Positions 46,999 to 57,980 of a DNA stretch of 64,000 bases are shown one piece after another. Below the pieces are notes generated by a model. It saw nothing but the letters and a program-made list of their open reading frames with translations, ran no database searches and was not told the DNA's origin. Each line of letters starts with the position of its first letter. Positions within the stretch are counted from its first letter, which is position 1. The DNA comes from Hydrogenophaga sp. (GTDB lineage Bacteria; Pseudomonadota; Gammaproteobacteria; Burkholderiales; Burkholderiaceae_C): assembly GCA_018333605.1 (NCBI GenBank), contig JAGXSV010000075.1, positions 1 through 64,000 of the forward strand. The letters are read 5' to 3'. The translations under genes and the position numbers were made by a program.

Positions 46999-48510
46999 AT
47001 GCTGTACCTCTCCACCCGCGGTCACCCTGACCGCAAACGTTTCTGCGAAATCCTGCTGGAGGGCTTGGCGCCCGATGGCGGCTTGTATCTGCCCGAGCGC
47101 TACCCGCAGGTTGATGCAGCCATGCTCGCGCGCTGGCGGGATGCGTTCAATGGCGGCGAGCCCGGTGGCTACGCTGCGCTGGCGTTTGAGGTGCTGTCGC
47201 TCTACATCGATGACATTCCGCCGGCCGACCTGAAGGCGCTTTGCGAAAAGACTTACACGGCGGCGGTGTATGGCACAGCGGCCATCGTGCCCTTGAAAAA
47301 GCTGGAGGAAGGCTTTTATCTCGAAGCGCTGTCCAACGGCCCTACGCTCGCCTTCAAGGACATGGCGATGCAACTGCTGGGCAACCTGTTCGAATACGAA
47401 CTGGCACGGCGCGGCGAAGAGCTCAATATCTTGGGTGCTACCAGCGGTGACACTGGCAGTGCGGCCGAATACGCCATGCGCGGCAAGAAAGGCGTCCGCG
47501 TTTTCATGCTCAGCCCGCACGGCCGCATGAGCCCGTTTCAGCAGGCGCAGATGTTCAGCCTGATGGACGAAAACATCCACAACATTGCCATTGAAGGCGT
47601 GTTTGACGACTGTCAGGACATTGTCAAAAATGTCAGCAACGACCTGGATTTCAAGCGTGGCCACAAGATTGGCACCGTCAATTCGATCAATTGGGCGCGC
47701 CTGCTGGCGCAGGTCGTTTACTACTTCGCCGGCTATTTCCAGGCAACAACCGATGCCACATCGCGCGCTTCGCTGCCCCCCGAGGGGGCCGATTCGTCTT
47801 GGGGTGGCCCGGCAGCTAATCGGCATTTGCCCCGGGTGAGCTTCACGGTGCCCAGCGGCAACTTTGGCAACGTCTGCGCTGGCCATGTGGCGCGCCAGAT
47901 GGGCCTGCCGATTCAGACGCTGGTGGTGGCGACCAATGAAAACGATGTGTTGGACGAGTTTTTTCGCACCGGTGTTTACCGCGTGCGGGCGAGTGCCGAC
48001 ACGTTTGAAACCTCCAGCCCCTCAATGGACATTTCCAAAGCCAGTAATTTTGAGCGCTTTGTGTTCGATCTGCTGGGTCGAGACGGTGCCCGTGTTAAAG
48101 CCCTCTTTGGCGACGCACTGCACAAGTCCGGGCGTTTTGAGCTGGGTACCGATGCGGTTTTTGCCCAGGCCACCAGCCGCTACGGTTTTGTCAGTGGCAA
48201 GAGTTCGCACGCCGACCGCCTGGCCACGATCAAGGAGACCTTTGAGCGTTACAACATCATGATCGACACCCACACAGCCGACGGTGTGAAAGTGGCGCGG
48301 GAGCATCTGCAGCCGGGTGTGCCCATGATCGTGCTGGAGACGGCGTTGCCGATCAAGTTCGCCGAAACCATCGTTGAAGCCCTGGGCCGCCAGCCCGATC
48401 GCCCAGCCCGCTTCAACGGTATTGAAGACCTGCCCAAGCGCGTGCGGGTCATGCCCGCCGACACCGCTGCCGTGCAGGCCTACATCGTTGAGCATTGTCC
48501 CGCCGCATGA
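46999..48510 (+). CDS. thrC: Threonine synthase, with an in-frame repeat-derived insert
   Basis: 503 aa, ATG 46999. PLP enzyme of the long threonine synthase class: SNGPTLAFKDMAMQLL with the PLP lysine, ILGATSGDTGSAAEYAMRGK, and FTVPSGNFGNVCAGHVARQM. It converts O-phosphohomoserine to threonine. Residues about 253-279 (SRASLPPEGADSSWGGPAAN) are foreign to the family; their DNA matches the intergenic repeat type of this genome. The frame is kept, so the enzyme may still work. The stop overlaps mobB (ATGA). Confidence 0.94.
   Translation: MLYLSTRGHPDRKRFCEILLEGLAPDGGLYLPERYPQVDAAMLARWRDAFNGGEPGGYAALAFEVLSLYIDDIPPADLKALCEKTYTAAVYGTAAIVPLKKLEEGFYLEALSNGPTLAFKDMAMQLLGNLFEYELARRGEELNILGATSGDTGSAAEYAMRGKKGVRVFMLSPHGRMSPFQQAQMFSLMDENIHNIAIEGVFDDCQDIVKNVSNDLDFKRGHKIGTVNSINWARLLAQVVYYFAGYFQATTDATSRASLPPEGADSSWGGPAANRHLPRVSFTVPSGNFGNVCAGHVARQMGLPIQTLVVATNENDVLDEFFRTGVYRVRASADTFETSSPSMDISKASNFERFVFDLLGRDGARVKALFGDALHKSGRFELGTDAVFAQATSRYGFVSGKSSHADRLATIKETFERYNIMIDTHTADGVKVAREHLQPGVPMIVLETALPIKFAETIVEALGRQPDRPARFNGIEDLPKRVRVMPADTAAVQAYIVEHCPAA
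47757..47815. repeat. Intergenic-type repeat inside thrC
   Basis: CGCTTCGCTGCCCCCCGAGG and the following GGGGCC, then CTTGGGGTGGCCCGGC, form a hairpin-prone GC block of the style of Comamonadaceae intergenic repeats. Its GGCCCGGC end is the same sequence that begins the repeat at 46917. It adds about 24 codons to thrC without shifting the frame. Confidence 0.6.
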
Positions 48511-49043
48511 AGGTCGTCGGCTTTGCGGGCTTCTCGGGTTCGGGCAAGACCACGCTGGTTGAGCAGCTGATTCCGGCACTCAAGTTTCGTGGCCTGCGTG
48601 TCTCGGTGGTCAAGCACGCCCACCACCAGTTCGACATTGACCACCCCGGCAAAGACACCTGGCGCCACCGCGAAGCCGGGGCCTTTGAGGTGGTGGCGGC
48701 ATCGCCAAACCGGCTGGTGCTGATGCGCGAGTTTGAGCAGCCTGCTGAACTCAAGGTGCACCAACTGATTGCCGAGCTGTACGACGGTGTGGACTGGGTG
48801 CTGGTTGAAGGGTTCAAAGACAGCGATTTGCACAAGATTGAGATCTGGCGCGAGGCCAGTGGCAAGCCCGCTCGCTATCCCGACGATCCTTTCATTGCCG
48901 CCATTGCGACCGACAGCCCAGCAGCCTTGCCCGTACCAACCGGGCGCCCGGTACTGGATTTGAACCAGCCAGATGACGTCGCGGCCTGGTTGGTCGAAAA
49001 TGGTCAACGATTCGATTACAGCCCAGAGATCTACGCGCCATGA
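48507..49043 (+). CDS. mobB: Molybdopterin-guanine dinucleotide biosynthesis protein MobB
   Basis: 178 aa from ATG 48507, overlapping the thrC stop. P-loop VVGFAGFSGSGKTTLVEQL at the N terminus, then VKHAHHQFDIDHPGKDTWRH and LVEGFKDSDLHKIEIWR. MobB is a GTP-binding helper in attaching GMP to molybdopterin. Overlaps moeA by four bases; first of four cofactor genes in this run. Confidence 0.95.
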   Translation: MKVVGFAGFSGSGKTTLVEQLIPALKFRGLRVSVVKHAHHQFDIDHPGKDTWRHREAGAFEVVAASPNRLVLMREFEQPAELKVHQLIAELYDGVDWVLVEGFKDSDLHKIEIWREASGKPARYPDDPFIAAIATDSPAALPVPTGRPVLDLNQPDDVAAWLVENGQRFDYSPEIYAP

Positions 49044-50320
49044 CCGTCCACAAGCCAGCAGCCCGAGCCCCTTTGATGTCGCTGGACGATGCACTGGCCA
49101 GCTTGCTGGGTCGCGTGGCACCGCTCAGCGCCTCGGAAAACGTGGCCACCTTTGAGGCCGATCGCCGCGTGCTGGCGCAAGACCTGGTTTCTGCGCTGCA
49201 AGTCCCGCCGAACGACAACTCGTCCATGGACGGTTATGCGGTACGCCGTGCCGACGTGACCGCCCCAGGCGTGGTGTTGTCCGTGTCGCAGCGCATTGCC
49301 GCAGGTCATGTGGCCGAACCGCTGCGCCCGGGCACCTGCGCCCGCATTTTCACTGGTGCGCCCATGCCCGAAGGCGCCGATGCGGTGGTGATGCAAGAAG
49401 ACACGCAAGATGTGGGTGGCGACATCCATGGTGTGCACATCAACGCTGTGCCCCAGCCGGGCCAGTGGGTGCGTCGGGCGGGAGAAGACGTGACGCGTGG
49501 CGCCGTGGTGCTGTCTCGCGGCGAGAGGCTGTCGCCCGCTGGCCTGGGTTTGGCTGCCAGCCTGGGCTTGGCTCACGTGCCTGTGGTGGTGCGGCCCCGC
49601 GTAGCGCTGTTTTCAACCGGCGACGAGCTGGTGATGCCGGGCGAGGTCCCGCCACAGGACATGAAGCCTGGTGCCATTTACAACTCCAACCGCTTTTTCT
49701 TGCGCGCGTTGCTGCAGCGTCTGGGCTGTGAGGTGAGCGATCTGGGCATCGTGCCCGATCGCCTCGAAGCCACGCTGGCGGCACTTAAAACGGCGGCGGA
49801 TCACCACGACCTGATTCTGACCAGCGGTGGTGTTTCCGTGGGTGAAGAGGACCACATCAAGCCGGCCGTGCAGCAGCTCGGCAGCCTGGATCTGTGGCAG
49901 ATCGGCATGAAGCCGGGCAAGCCGTTTGCCTACGGGAGCGTGAACCGTGACGCCGGTGCGGGCGCCAGTGCTGCGCAGCCTTGCCATTTCATCGGCTTGC
50001 CCGGCAACCCGGTGTCAAGTTTTGTGACCTTTGTGTTGCTGGTGCGGCCATTTTTACTCAAGCTGCAAGGTGCCCAGACTCCCCGTTTGAAGCCCGTGAT
50101 GCTGCCGGCCCATTTCACAGTGGCCCGAGCCGACAAGCGCCGCGAATTTTTGCGCGTGCGTCGCAACGCTGACGGTGGTCTGGACCTCTTTCCCAACCAG
50201 AGTTCGGGTGTTTTGACCTCTGCCGTGTGGGGTGACGGACTGGTGGACAACCCGGCCGGCGCCACCATCGGCTACGGCGATCGGGTGCCTTATCTTTCTT
50301 TTGGAGAGTTGCTTGCATGA
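49040..50320 (+). CDS. moeA: Molybdopterin molybdenumtransferase MoeA
   Basis: 426 aa from ATG 49040. PPNDNSSMDGYAVRRADV near residue 55, RIFTGAPMPEGADAVVMQED near 110, and the MoCF domain with FSTGDELVMPG and ILTSGGVSVGEEDHIK, followed by the C-terminal domain. It inserts molybdate into adenylylated molybdopterin. About 10-12 residues (NRDAGAGASAAQ) are extra before FIGLPGNPVSS. Coupled to mobB and moaD by ATGA overlaps. Confidence 0.96.
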   Translation: MTVHKPAARAPLMSLDDALASLLGRVAPLSASENVATFEADRRVLAQDLVSALQVPPNDNSSMDGYAVRRADVTAPGVVLSVSQRIAAGHVAEPLRPGTCARIFTGAPMPEGADAVVMQEDTQDVGGDIHGVHINAVPQPGQWVRRAGEDVTRGAVVLSRGERLSPAGLGLAASLGLAHVPVVVRPRVALFSTGDELVMPGEVPPQDMKPGAIYNSNRFFLRALLQRLGCEVSDLGIVPDRLEATLAALKTAADHHDLILTSGGVSVGEEDHIKPAVQQLGSLDLWQIGMKPGKPFAYGSVNRDAGAGASAAQPCHFIGLPGNPVSSFVTFVLLVRPFLLKLQGAQTPRLKPVMLPAHFTVARADKRREFLRVRRNADGGLDLFPNQSSGVLTSAVWGDGLVDNPAGATIGYGDRVPYLSFGELLA

Positions 50321-50568
50321 TTATCAAACTTCGCTATTTCGCTTCCATTCGTGAGTCCATCGGTACCGGCAGCGAGTCGGCTGATACCAAGGCAGCCACC
50401 TTGGGCGCGCTGCGTGAGGAGTTGATTGCACGAGGTGGCGCGTATGCCGAATCGCTGGCCCGTGGTCGCGCGGTGCGGTTGGCTTTGAACCAGACCATGA
50501 GCGATGAGGGCGCTGCCCTCATCGATGGCGCCGAAGTGGGGTTTTTCCCACCCGTCACGGGAGGCTGA
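50317..50568 (+). CDS. moaD: Molybdopterin synthase sulfur-carrier subunit MoaD
   Basis: 83 aa. Ubiquitin-like fold ending in the required Gly-Gly (FFPPVTGG), which is thiocarboxylated and donates sulfur to make molybdopterin. Starts within the moeA stop (ATGA, 50317-50320) and precedes moaE by two bases. Confidence 0.96.
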   Translation: MIIKLRYFASIRESIGTGSESADTKAATLGALREELIARGGAYAESLARGRAVRLALNQTMSDEGAALIDGAEVGFFPPVTGG

Positions 50569-50570
50569 AC

Positions 50571-51044
50571 ATGGCAGCGCGCGTCATCATCCAGACCGAA
50601 GACTTCGACCTGAGCACCGAGGTGCACCGTGTGCGCGAGCAGGACAGGCGCGTAGGTGCCGTGTGCAGTTTCATCGGTACCGTGCGTGACCGCAACGACG
50701 GGCAGAGCATCAGCACGATGGAGCTGGAGCATTACCCCGGCATGACCGAAAAAAGCATCGAGGCCATGATCGATGAAGCCTTCAAGCGCTTCGATATTTA
50801 CGCGGCTCGCGTAGTCCACCGCGTGGGCCTGCTGCAACCGATGGACCAGATCGTGCTGGTGGCGGTGAGCTCGGCGCACCGCAGAGAGAGTTTCCAGGCC
50901 TGCGAATTCCTGATGGACTACCTGAAGACCCAGGCACCGTTCTGGAAAAAGGAGCAGACACCCGACGGTGCCCGCTGGGTCGATGCGCGCGTGAGCGACG
51001 ACGCGGCGCTGGCCAGGTGGGGCATTGAGGCCCGCAACGCCTGA
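50571..51044 (+). CDS. moaE: Molybdopterin synthase catalytic subunit MoaE
   Basis: 157 aa. ICSFIGTVRD-type block (VCSFIGTVRDRNDG), LELEHYPGMTEKSIEAM, VHRVGLLQPMDQIVLVAVSS and the active-site KTQAPFWKKEQTPDGARWVD near the C terminus. With MoaD it converts cPMP to molybdopterin. Last intact gene of the operon; a decayed acetyltransferase begins at its stop. Confidence 0.96.
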   Translation: MAARVIIQTEDFDLSTEVHRVREQDRRVGAVCSFIGTVRDRNDGQSISTMELEHYPGMTEKSIEAMIDEAFKRFDIYAARVVHRVGLLQPMDQIVLVAVSSAHRRESFQACEFLMDYLKTQAPFWKKEQTPDGARWVDARVSDDAALARWGIEARNA

Positions 51045-51832
51045 ACGACGGTTCCCAGCCGCCGACGACCCTGTCGGACGCCGACATCGAAGCCATCGAG
51101 CGTGCCACACTGCAGGCCGTGGCAGCCGATCAGGCGCACGAACAGGCAGGCTGGTTGTTGCCGGTGGACATTGGCACCGTGGGCCGTGCCCGCAGCGCGG
51201 TGCCCCTGAGCCATGAGTCGGTGAATCCGGTGGTGCTGGATGCCATCGTCCGGGCGTACCGGCGCCATGGGTTCCCACCGGCCTTCCGGTTGCCCGACCT
51301 GCCCGCGTTCGAGCGCCTTCACGGCTGGCTGGCAGGCATGGGCTTCGTGCGCGAGCAGCCCACCCTGACCCAGTGAGGGCGCGTGAGCGACTTGCAGGCG
51401 GTGCACCCCGGGCCGGCGGCGGACCTGGCCGATGCGCCCAATGCGCAAGGGATGGCGATGTTTCTCGGCGCGGGGCTGGACCCGGTGGACGGTGTCAGTC
51501 GGGCCGGTTCGCTTGCACGCGCCACCGGCCCGCGCTACGCCAGTGTGTGCGACATCGACGAGACGGGCGAGATGCTGGCCTGCGGCGCGGCCTCGTTCAG
51601 CCATGGCTGGCTCGGCGGGCATGGCATGCGCACCGCCGTCCAACCAGTGGGGACGGGGCCTGGCCGCGCGGCGGCTGCGCACCATGGCGCTGGAGGCGAT
51701 GCGCCGCGGCATCGGGCGGTGTTCCTGCAGGTGGATGCCCACAACGCACCGGTGCTGGCGCTGTACCGGCGCGCCGGTTTTCAGATCGCCTGGCCCGACG
51801 CCTACTGGCAGCTGCCTGCGGGTACGGCCTGA
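51041..51832 (+). pseudogene. GNAT-family acetyltransferase, broken by a stop and frameshifts
   Basis: From the moaE stop onward the frame encodes LSDADIEAIERATLQAV and WLLPVDIGTVGRARSAVPL, as in the N-terminal half of Burkholderiales two-part GNAT proteins. TGA at 51374-51376 interrupts the frame; the same frame then resumes with SDLQAVHPGP through FSHGWLGGHGMRTA. The acetyl-CoA-binding motif (GRGLAARRLRTMALEAMRRG) appears in another frame at about 51645-51710, after which the first frame returns (VFLQVDAHNAPVLALYRRAG). One stop and two shifts mean loss of function unless they are sequencing errors. Confidence 0.75.
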
Positions 51833-51877
51833 GCCCGCCGCCAGGGCGTCACCGGCGCGAGATCGACCGCCTGCGTC

Positions 51878-52672
51878 TCACCGAAACCGTTCCACATCCG
51901 CCGGCAGCGGGCCGCCGAGCTGCGCTGATTGCAGCTGCACCGTGAGCCACTGCACCAAGGTGTGGATGCGGGGCAGCTCGATGCGGTTGGCTGGCACCAG
52001 CGCTTTGAGCCAGAGGTCGGGCAGGCGGTGGCCGGGCAGCAGCTCCACCAGGCGGCCGGTGGCGAGCGCGGGCGCGACCAGGTAGTCGGCCAGCAGCGAC
52101 ACGCCCATGCCGTCCAGCGCAGCCTGGCACAGCGCCACACCGTCGTTGCTCTTGAGCATGGGCCGCACGTCCACCCCCACCAGACCCTGCGGCCCCTGGA
52201 ACTCCCAGCGCGTGCCCGAGGTGGCAAACACCAGGCAGTCGTGGTCCATCAGCTCGGCCGGCGCCTGCGGTGCCCCACGGCGTTGGAGGTAGCCAGGGGC
52301 GGCGCAGAGCCGGCGGCGGATCGGGCACAGCGGATGGTCCATCACCTGGCCATACGACTCGGGCCGCGCGCCAATGGCGATGTCGAAGCCTTCCTCCAGC
52401 GGGTTGACCGAGCGATCCGCGAGCACGACGTCCATGCTGATCATGGGTCGTTCAACAAGAAAGCGGTTGAGCAGTTGGCTCAGGTTGAGCACGCCCAGCG
52501 TGGTCGGGATCTTGATGCGGATGTGGCCTTCCAGCTCACCGCTGGCCTGGGCCATGCCGGCCAGCGCGTCGTCCAGCTGGCGCACCAGCGCGCGCACCAC
52601 CGGCAGGTAGCGTTCTCCGACGTCGGTGAGCGTGAGCTTGCGGGTGGAGCGGGTGAACAGCGGCGCGCGGGG
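51878..52672 (-). pseudogene. LysR-family regulator lacking its DNA-binding N terminus
   Basis: The frame starts partway into a LysR protein, at the end of the helix-turn-helix region (PLFTRSTRKLTLTDVGERYL), and continues through a full effector-binding domain (HIRIKIPTTLGVLNLSQLLN; DGMGVSLLADYLV) to the C terminus. About 35 N-terminal residues, including the recognition helix, are gone. The open frame runs on to 52720 with unrelated residues. It ends at a junction with a 5'-truncated monooxygenase on the other strand, so it cannot bind DNA normally. Confidence 0.82.
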
Positions 52673-52973
52673 CTCCAACGGTTCGGCACAGGCCCTGATC
52701 GACGCGCGCACGCTGGCCACTGAGCTGGCTCGCCACCCTGAAGCCGGGCTGGCCCTGCAGGCCTATGAAGGGCAGCGGCGCGAGGCCACGGCCCGTGTGG
52801 TGGAAACGAACCGCAGCGTGCCGCCGGACTTCATCAACATCAAGGTGGACCAATTGAGTGGAGACCGGCCGTTCCGCCACATCGACGACCTGATCAGTCA
52901 CGCCGAGTTGCGCGAGATTTCGGACAACTACAAAAAGATCGCTGGCTTTTCGCTCGACACGCTCAAGGCCTGA
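52668..52973 (+). pseudogene. FAD-dependent monooxygenase, C-terminal fragment
   Basis: About 100 residues from RGSNGSAQALIDARTLATEL to ISDNYKKIAGFSLDTLKA match the end of aromatic-ring flavin monooxygenases (the GSNG..QA.lDA FAD segment and the C-terminal helical part). The Rossmann FAD-binding N terminus is missing: the homology stops exactly where the LysR homology on the other strand stops. It is the remnant of a gene once divergent from that LysR gene. Confidence 0.8.
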
Positions 52974-53015
52974 AAGGCTGAGCCCCGGCACACAAGACCG
53001 CGCTGCAGGCAGGGG

Positions 53016-53043
53016 CTTGAAAGGTCGCGGAAATGCTCCATGT
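53016..53043 (+). promoter_or_regulatory. Sigma-32 (RpoH) heat-shock promoter of clpB
   Basis: CTTGAAA (53016-53022), 13-bp spacer, CTCCATGT (53036-53043). This matches the RpoH consensus CTTGAAA-N11-16-CCCCATNT closely and lies about 33 bp before the clpB start. Confidence 0.85.
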
Positions 53044-53075
53044 AAAGGCCAATCATCTTTTTCGGAGCCCATTTT

Positions 53076-55691
<2,616 letters not shown>

Positions 55692-55737
55692 CGCGTTGCC
55701 TGTTCTGGGGTGGGTGCACTCTTGAGCACTCTTGAGG

Positions 55738-56628
55738 TCAGCCCTTAGCCAGTGCGTTCGCCGACAGGTTTTCGTGCAGCGATGGGGCGGGGGTGCTCAA
55801 GTGGGAGGGCGATTGGCCCATGGCAGCCTTGAACATGGCGCTGAAGGCGCTGTCGCTTGCGTAGCCGCTGGCGGCGGCCACTTGGCTCACCGGGGTGCCA
55901 CGCGCCAGCAAGGGTAGCGCCTGTGCCAGCACAACCTGTTGGCGCCAACGCTTGAAACTGGTACCCAACTCCTCGCGAAAAAGGCGTGCCAGCGTGCGCT
56001 CGCTGGCGCCGCTGTGCGAAGCCCAGGCGGCGAGCGTGGTGTGTTGTGCGGGGTTTTGAACGACCGCCTTGCACAGGGCACGCAGTCGTCGATCGCCATG
56101 GCCAGCGCTGGGCATGGGCACACCCAGCGGTTGTGTGGCTGCGTGGTCCATTTCGGCAATCAACAGCGTGTGCAGGGCTTGGGCGCGGGCTACAGGCTGG
56201 TTCATGTGGGGTTGCTCCATGGCCAGAATCAACTCGCGCAACAGCGGCGACACGACCAGTACGCGTGAACGTGTCCAGTTGGGTGGTACCACGCTGGCGT
56301 CGATATACAGCGTGAGCAACTGCGCGGCTTCCACAATGGTCACCGCGTGCTCGGCGCCAGGGGGAATCCACAGCGCTCGAGACGGGGGCACGATGGTGGT
56401 GGTCTCGGGGCTGATCGGATCGTGCGCTGGGCTGTTCGTGGCCGACACCGTGACCCGCAGCAGGCCGCTGGCGCAATACGCCAGCTGGCCCCAGGGGTGG
56501 TGGTGGGGCTCCAACTGGCTTTCGCTGTCCAGCCTGCGGGGCCGGCAGCGCAGGGGCTGCGCTGCACTGGGTTGGAAATTTTGAGCATCACCCAGCGGGA
56601 CAGCTTGGCGGGGCAGTCTGGGTTGCAT
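55738..56628 (-). CDS. AraC-family transcriptional regulator
   Basis: 296 aa. N-terminal cupin-type sensing domain (HHHPWGQLAYCASGLLRV; RALWIPPGAEHAVTIV) and a C-terminal double helix-turn-helix (about 185-285; LAAWASHSGASERTLARLFR and VSQVAAASGYASDSAFSAMFK). The layout is that of NimR/YeaM-like regulators, which control a divergent MFS exporter. Here too an MFS gene is divergent, with a perfect palindrome between. It probably regulates that gene and the linked TPP enzyme. Confidence 0.9.
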   Translation of the reverse strand: MQPRLPRQAVPLGDAQNFQPSAAQPLRCRPRRLDSESQLEPHHHPWGQLAYCASGLLRVTVSATNSPAHDPISPETTTIVPPSRALWIPPGAEHAVTIVEAAQLLTLYIDASVVPPNWTRSRVLVVSPLLRELILAMEQPHMNQPVARAQALHTLLIAEMDHAATQPLGVPMPSAGHGDRRLRALCKAVVQNPAQHTTLAAWASHSGASERTLARLFREELGTSFKRWRQQVVLAQALPLLARGTPVSQVAAASGYASDSAFSAMFKAAMGQSPSHLSTPAPSLHENLSANALAKG

Positions 56629-56666
56629 GGCGGGTGGCCTCTACACCATCGGGTTGGCTGAAATTC

Positions 56667-56679
56667 GACAATTATTGTC
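56667..56679. promoter_or_regulatory. Palindrome between the AraC-type regulator and MFS genes
   Basis: GACAAT-T-ATTGTC, a perfect 6-bp inverted repeat around one base, at 38 bp from the regulator start and 45 bp from the MFS start. Its position in the divergent 96-bp region makes it a good operator candidate. Confidence 0.55.
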
Positions 56680-56724
56680 TTTCTAGCGCGTTTTAGCCCC
56701 TGGCACCACCCCTAACATGCCCAC

Positions 56725-57954
56725 ATGACCACCGCCACCCTGAGCGCCATCGCGCCCTTCAATCCCGTTCCCCTGAAGCAAGACGCCGCTGTGATTGGCC
56801 TGGTGGGCTTGGCCCATGGCACCTCGCACTTCTCCCACTTGTTGCTCGCGCCGCTTTTTCCGGTGTTCATGCGCGACTTCGGGCTGAGCTTTTCCGACGT
56901 GGGCCTGCTCATGACCTTGTTTTTTGTAATTTCGGGCTCTGGCCAGGCTGTGGCGGGATTCGTGGTGGACCGCATGGGCGCCCGCCCTGTGCTGTTTGCC
57001 GCAGTCACCTGTTTCCTGTTGGCCGCACTGGCGGCTTCGCAGGCCACGGGCTATACCGGCCTGTTGCTGGTGGCCATGCTCGCGGGGCTGGGCAACGCAC
57101 CGTTTCACCCGGCTGATTTCACCATCCTCAACCAGCGGGTTTCACCGGCTCGCCTGGGCCACGCTTTCAGCGCACACGGTCTCACCGGCAATTTGGGCTG
57201 GGCGCTGGCGCCGGTGTTTCTGGTGGGCATCACCGCGCTGGCCGACTGGCGCGTGGCCTATTACGCTGCAGCGTTGTTGTATGCGGCCGTGCTGGGCGTG
57301 CTGTTCTGGCAGCGGGACAAGTTGCGCACCGACGTAGCGGTGCGCCAGGCGGACGCGCCCAAAGGGGCTGAGTTGGCCTACCTGAAGCTTCCAGTGGTGT
57401 GGTGGTGCTTTGCGTTTTTTTTGCTGTCCACCATGACCCTGGCCGTGGTGCAGAACTTTGCGCCTTCCATTTTGAAAGCCCTGCACGGCGTGAGCGTCGA
57501 GGTGGCAACCTTCACCATCAGTGCCTACATGCTGTGCGGTGCACTGGGCATGCTTGTGGGTGGTTTTGTGGCCGCGTACGGTCACACTCATCGCTGGTCG
57601 AGCGACCGCGTAGTGGCCATTTCCATGTCCAGCGGTGCACTGTTGTTGCTGCTCTGCGCCACCGGCTGGCTGGGCGCTGTGGGTACCATGGTGGCGCTGG
57701 CCGCGACGGGGTTTGCGGTGGGCGTGGGCGGACCCAGCCGGGACCTGATGATCAAGAAAGCCACCCCTAAGGGCGCGACTGGCCGCGTGTATGGCACCGT
57801 GTATTCGGGGTTGGACGTGGGTTTCGCCATTTCTCCGCTGGTGTTTGGCGCCTTCATGGACCGTGGCTGGTACGCGCTCACCCTGGCCGGTGCTGCGGTC
57901 GTACTGGCCATTTCGGTGGTTGCGGTTGTGGGTGTCGGGAGCAGGACAGCCTGA
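56725..57954 (+). CDS. MFS transporter
   Basis: 409 aa with about 12 hydrophobic spans. The motif between spans 2 and 3 is FVVDRMGARPVLF, and the second half carries a matching loop. Conserved GNAPFHPADFTILNQRV near residue 115 is typical of the fosmidomycin-resistance/YfnC-like group of MFS proteins. Substrate unknown. It is the first gene of a unit with the TPP enzyme 26 bp downstream and is divergent from the AraC-type regulator. Confidence 0.88.
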   Translation: MTTATLSAIAPFNPVPLKQDAAVIGLVGLAHGTSHFSHLLLAPLFPVFMRDFGLSFSDVGLLMTLFFVISGSGQAVAGFVVDRMGARPVLFAAVTCFLLAALAASQATGYTGLLLVAMLAGLGNAPFHPADFTILNQRVSPARLGHAFSAHGLTGNLGWALAPVFLVGITALADWRVAYYAAALLYAAVLGVLFWQRDKLRTDVAVRQADAPKGAELAYLKLPVVWWCFAFFLLSTMTLAVVQNFAPSILKALHGVSVEVATFTISAYMLCGALGMLVGGFVAAYGHTHRWSSDRVVAISMSSGALLLLLCATGWLGAVGTMVALAATGFAVGVGGPSRDLMIKKATPKGATGRVYGTVYSGLDVGFAISPLVFGAFMDRGWYALTLAGAAVVLAISVVAVVGVGSRTA

Positions 57955-57980
57955 TGCCGGGGTCACGGCACAATGAACAC

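Noticed and set aside
47746..47845. Intein or domain insertion in thrC
   Set aside because: The extra segment is only about 24 residues, with no splicing motifs; the repeat explanation fits better.
51383..51832. Stand-alone 149-aa acetyltransferase
   Set aside because: The acetyl-CoA motif is out of frame and the N-terminal half lies upstream in the same frame beyond a stop; it is part of a broken gene.
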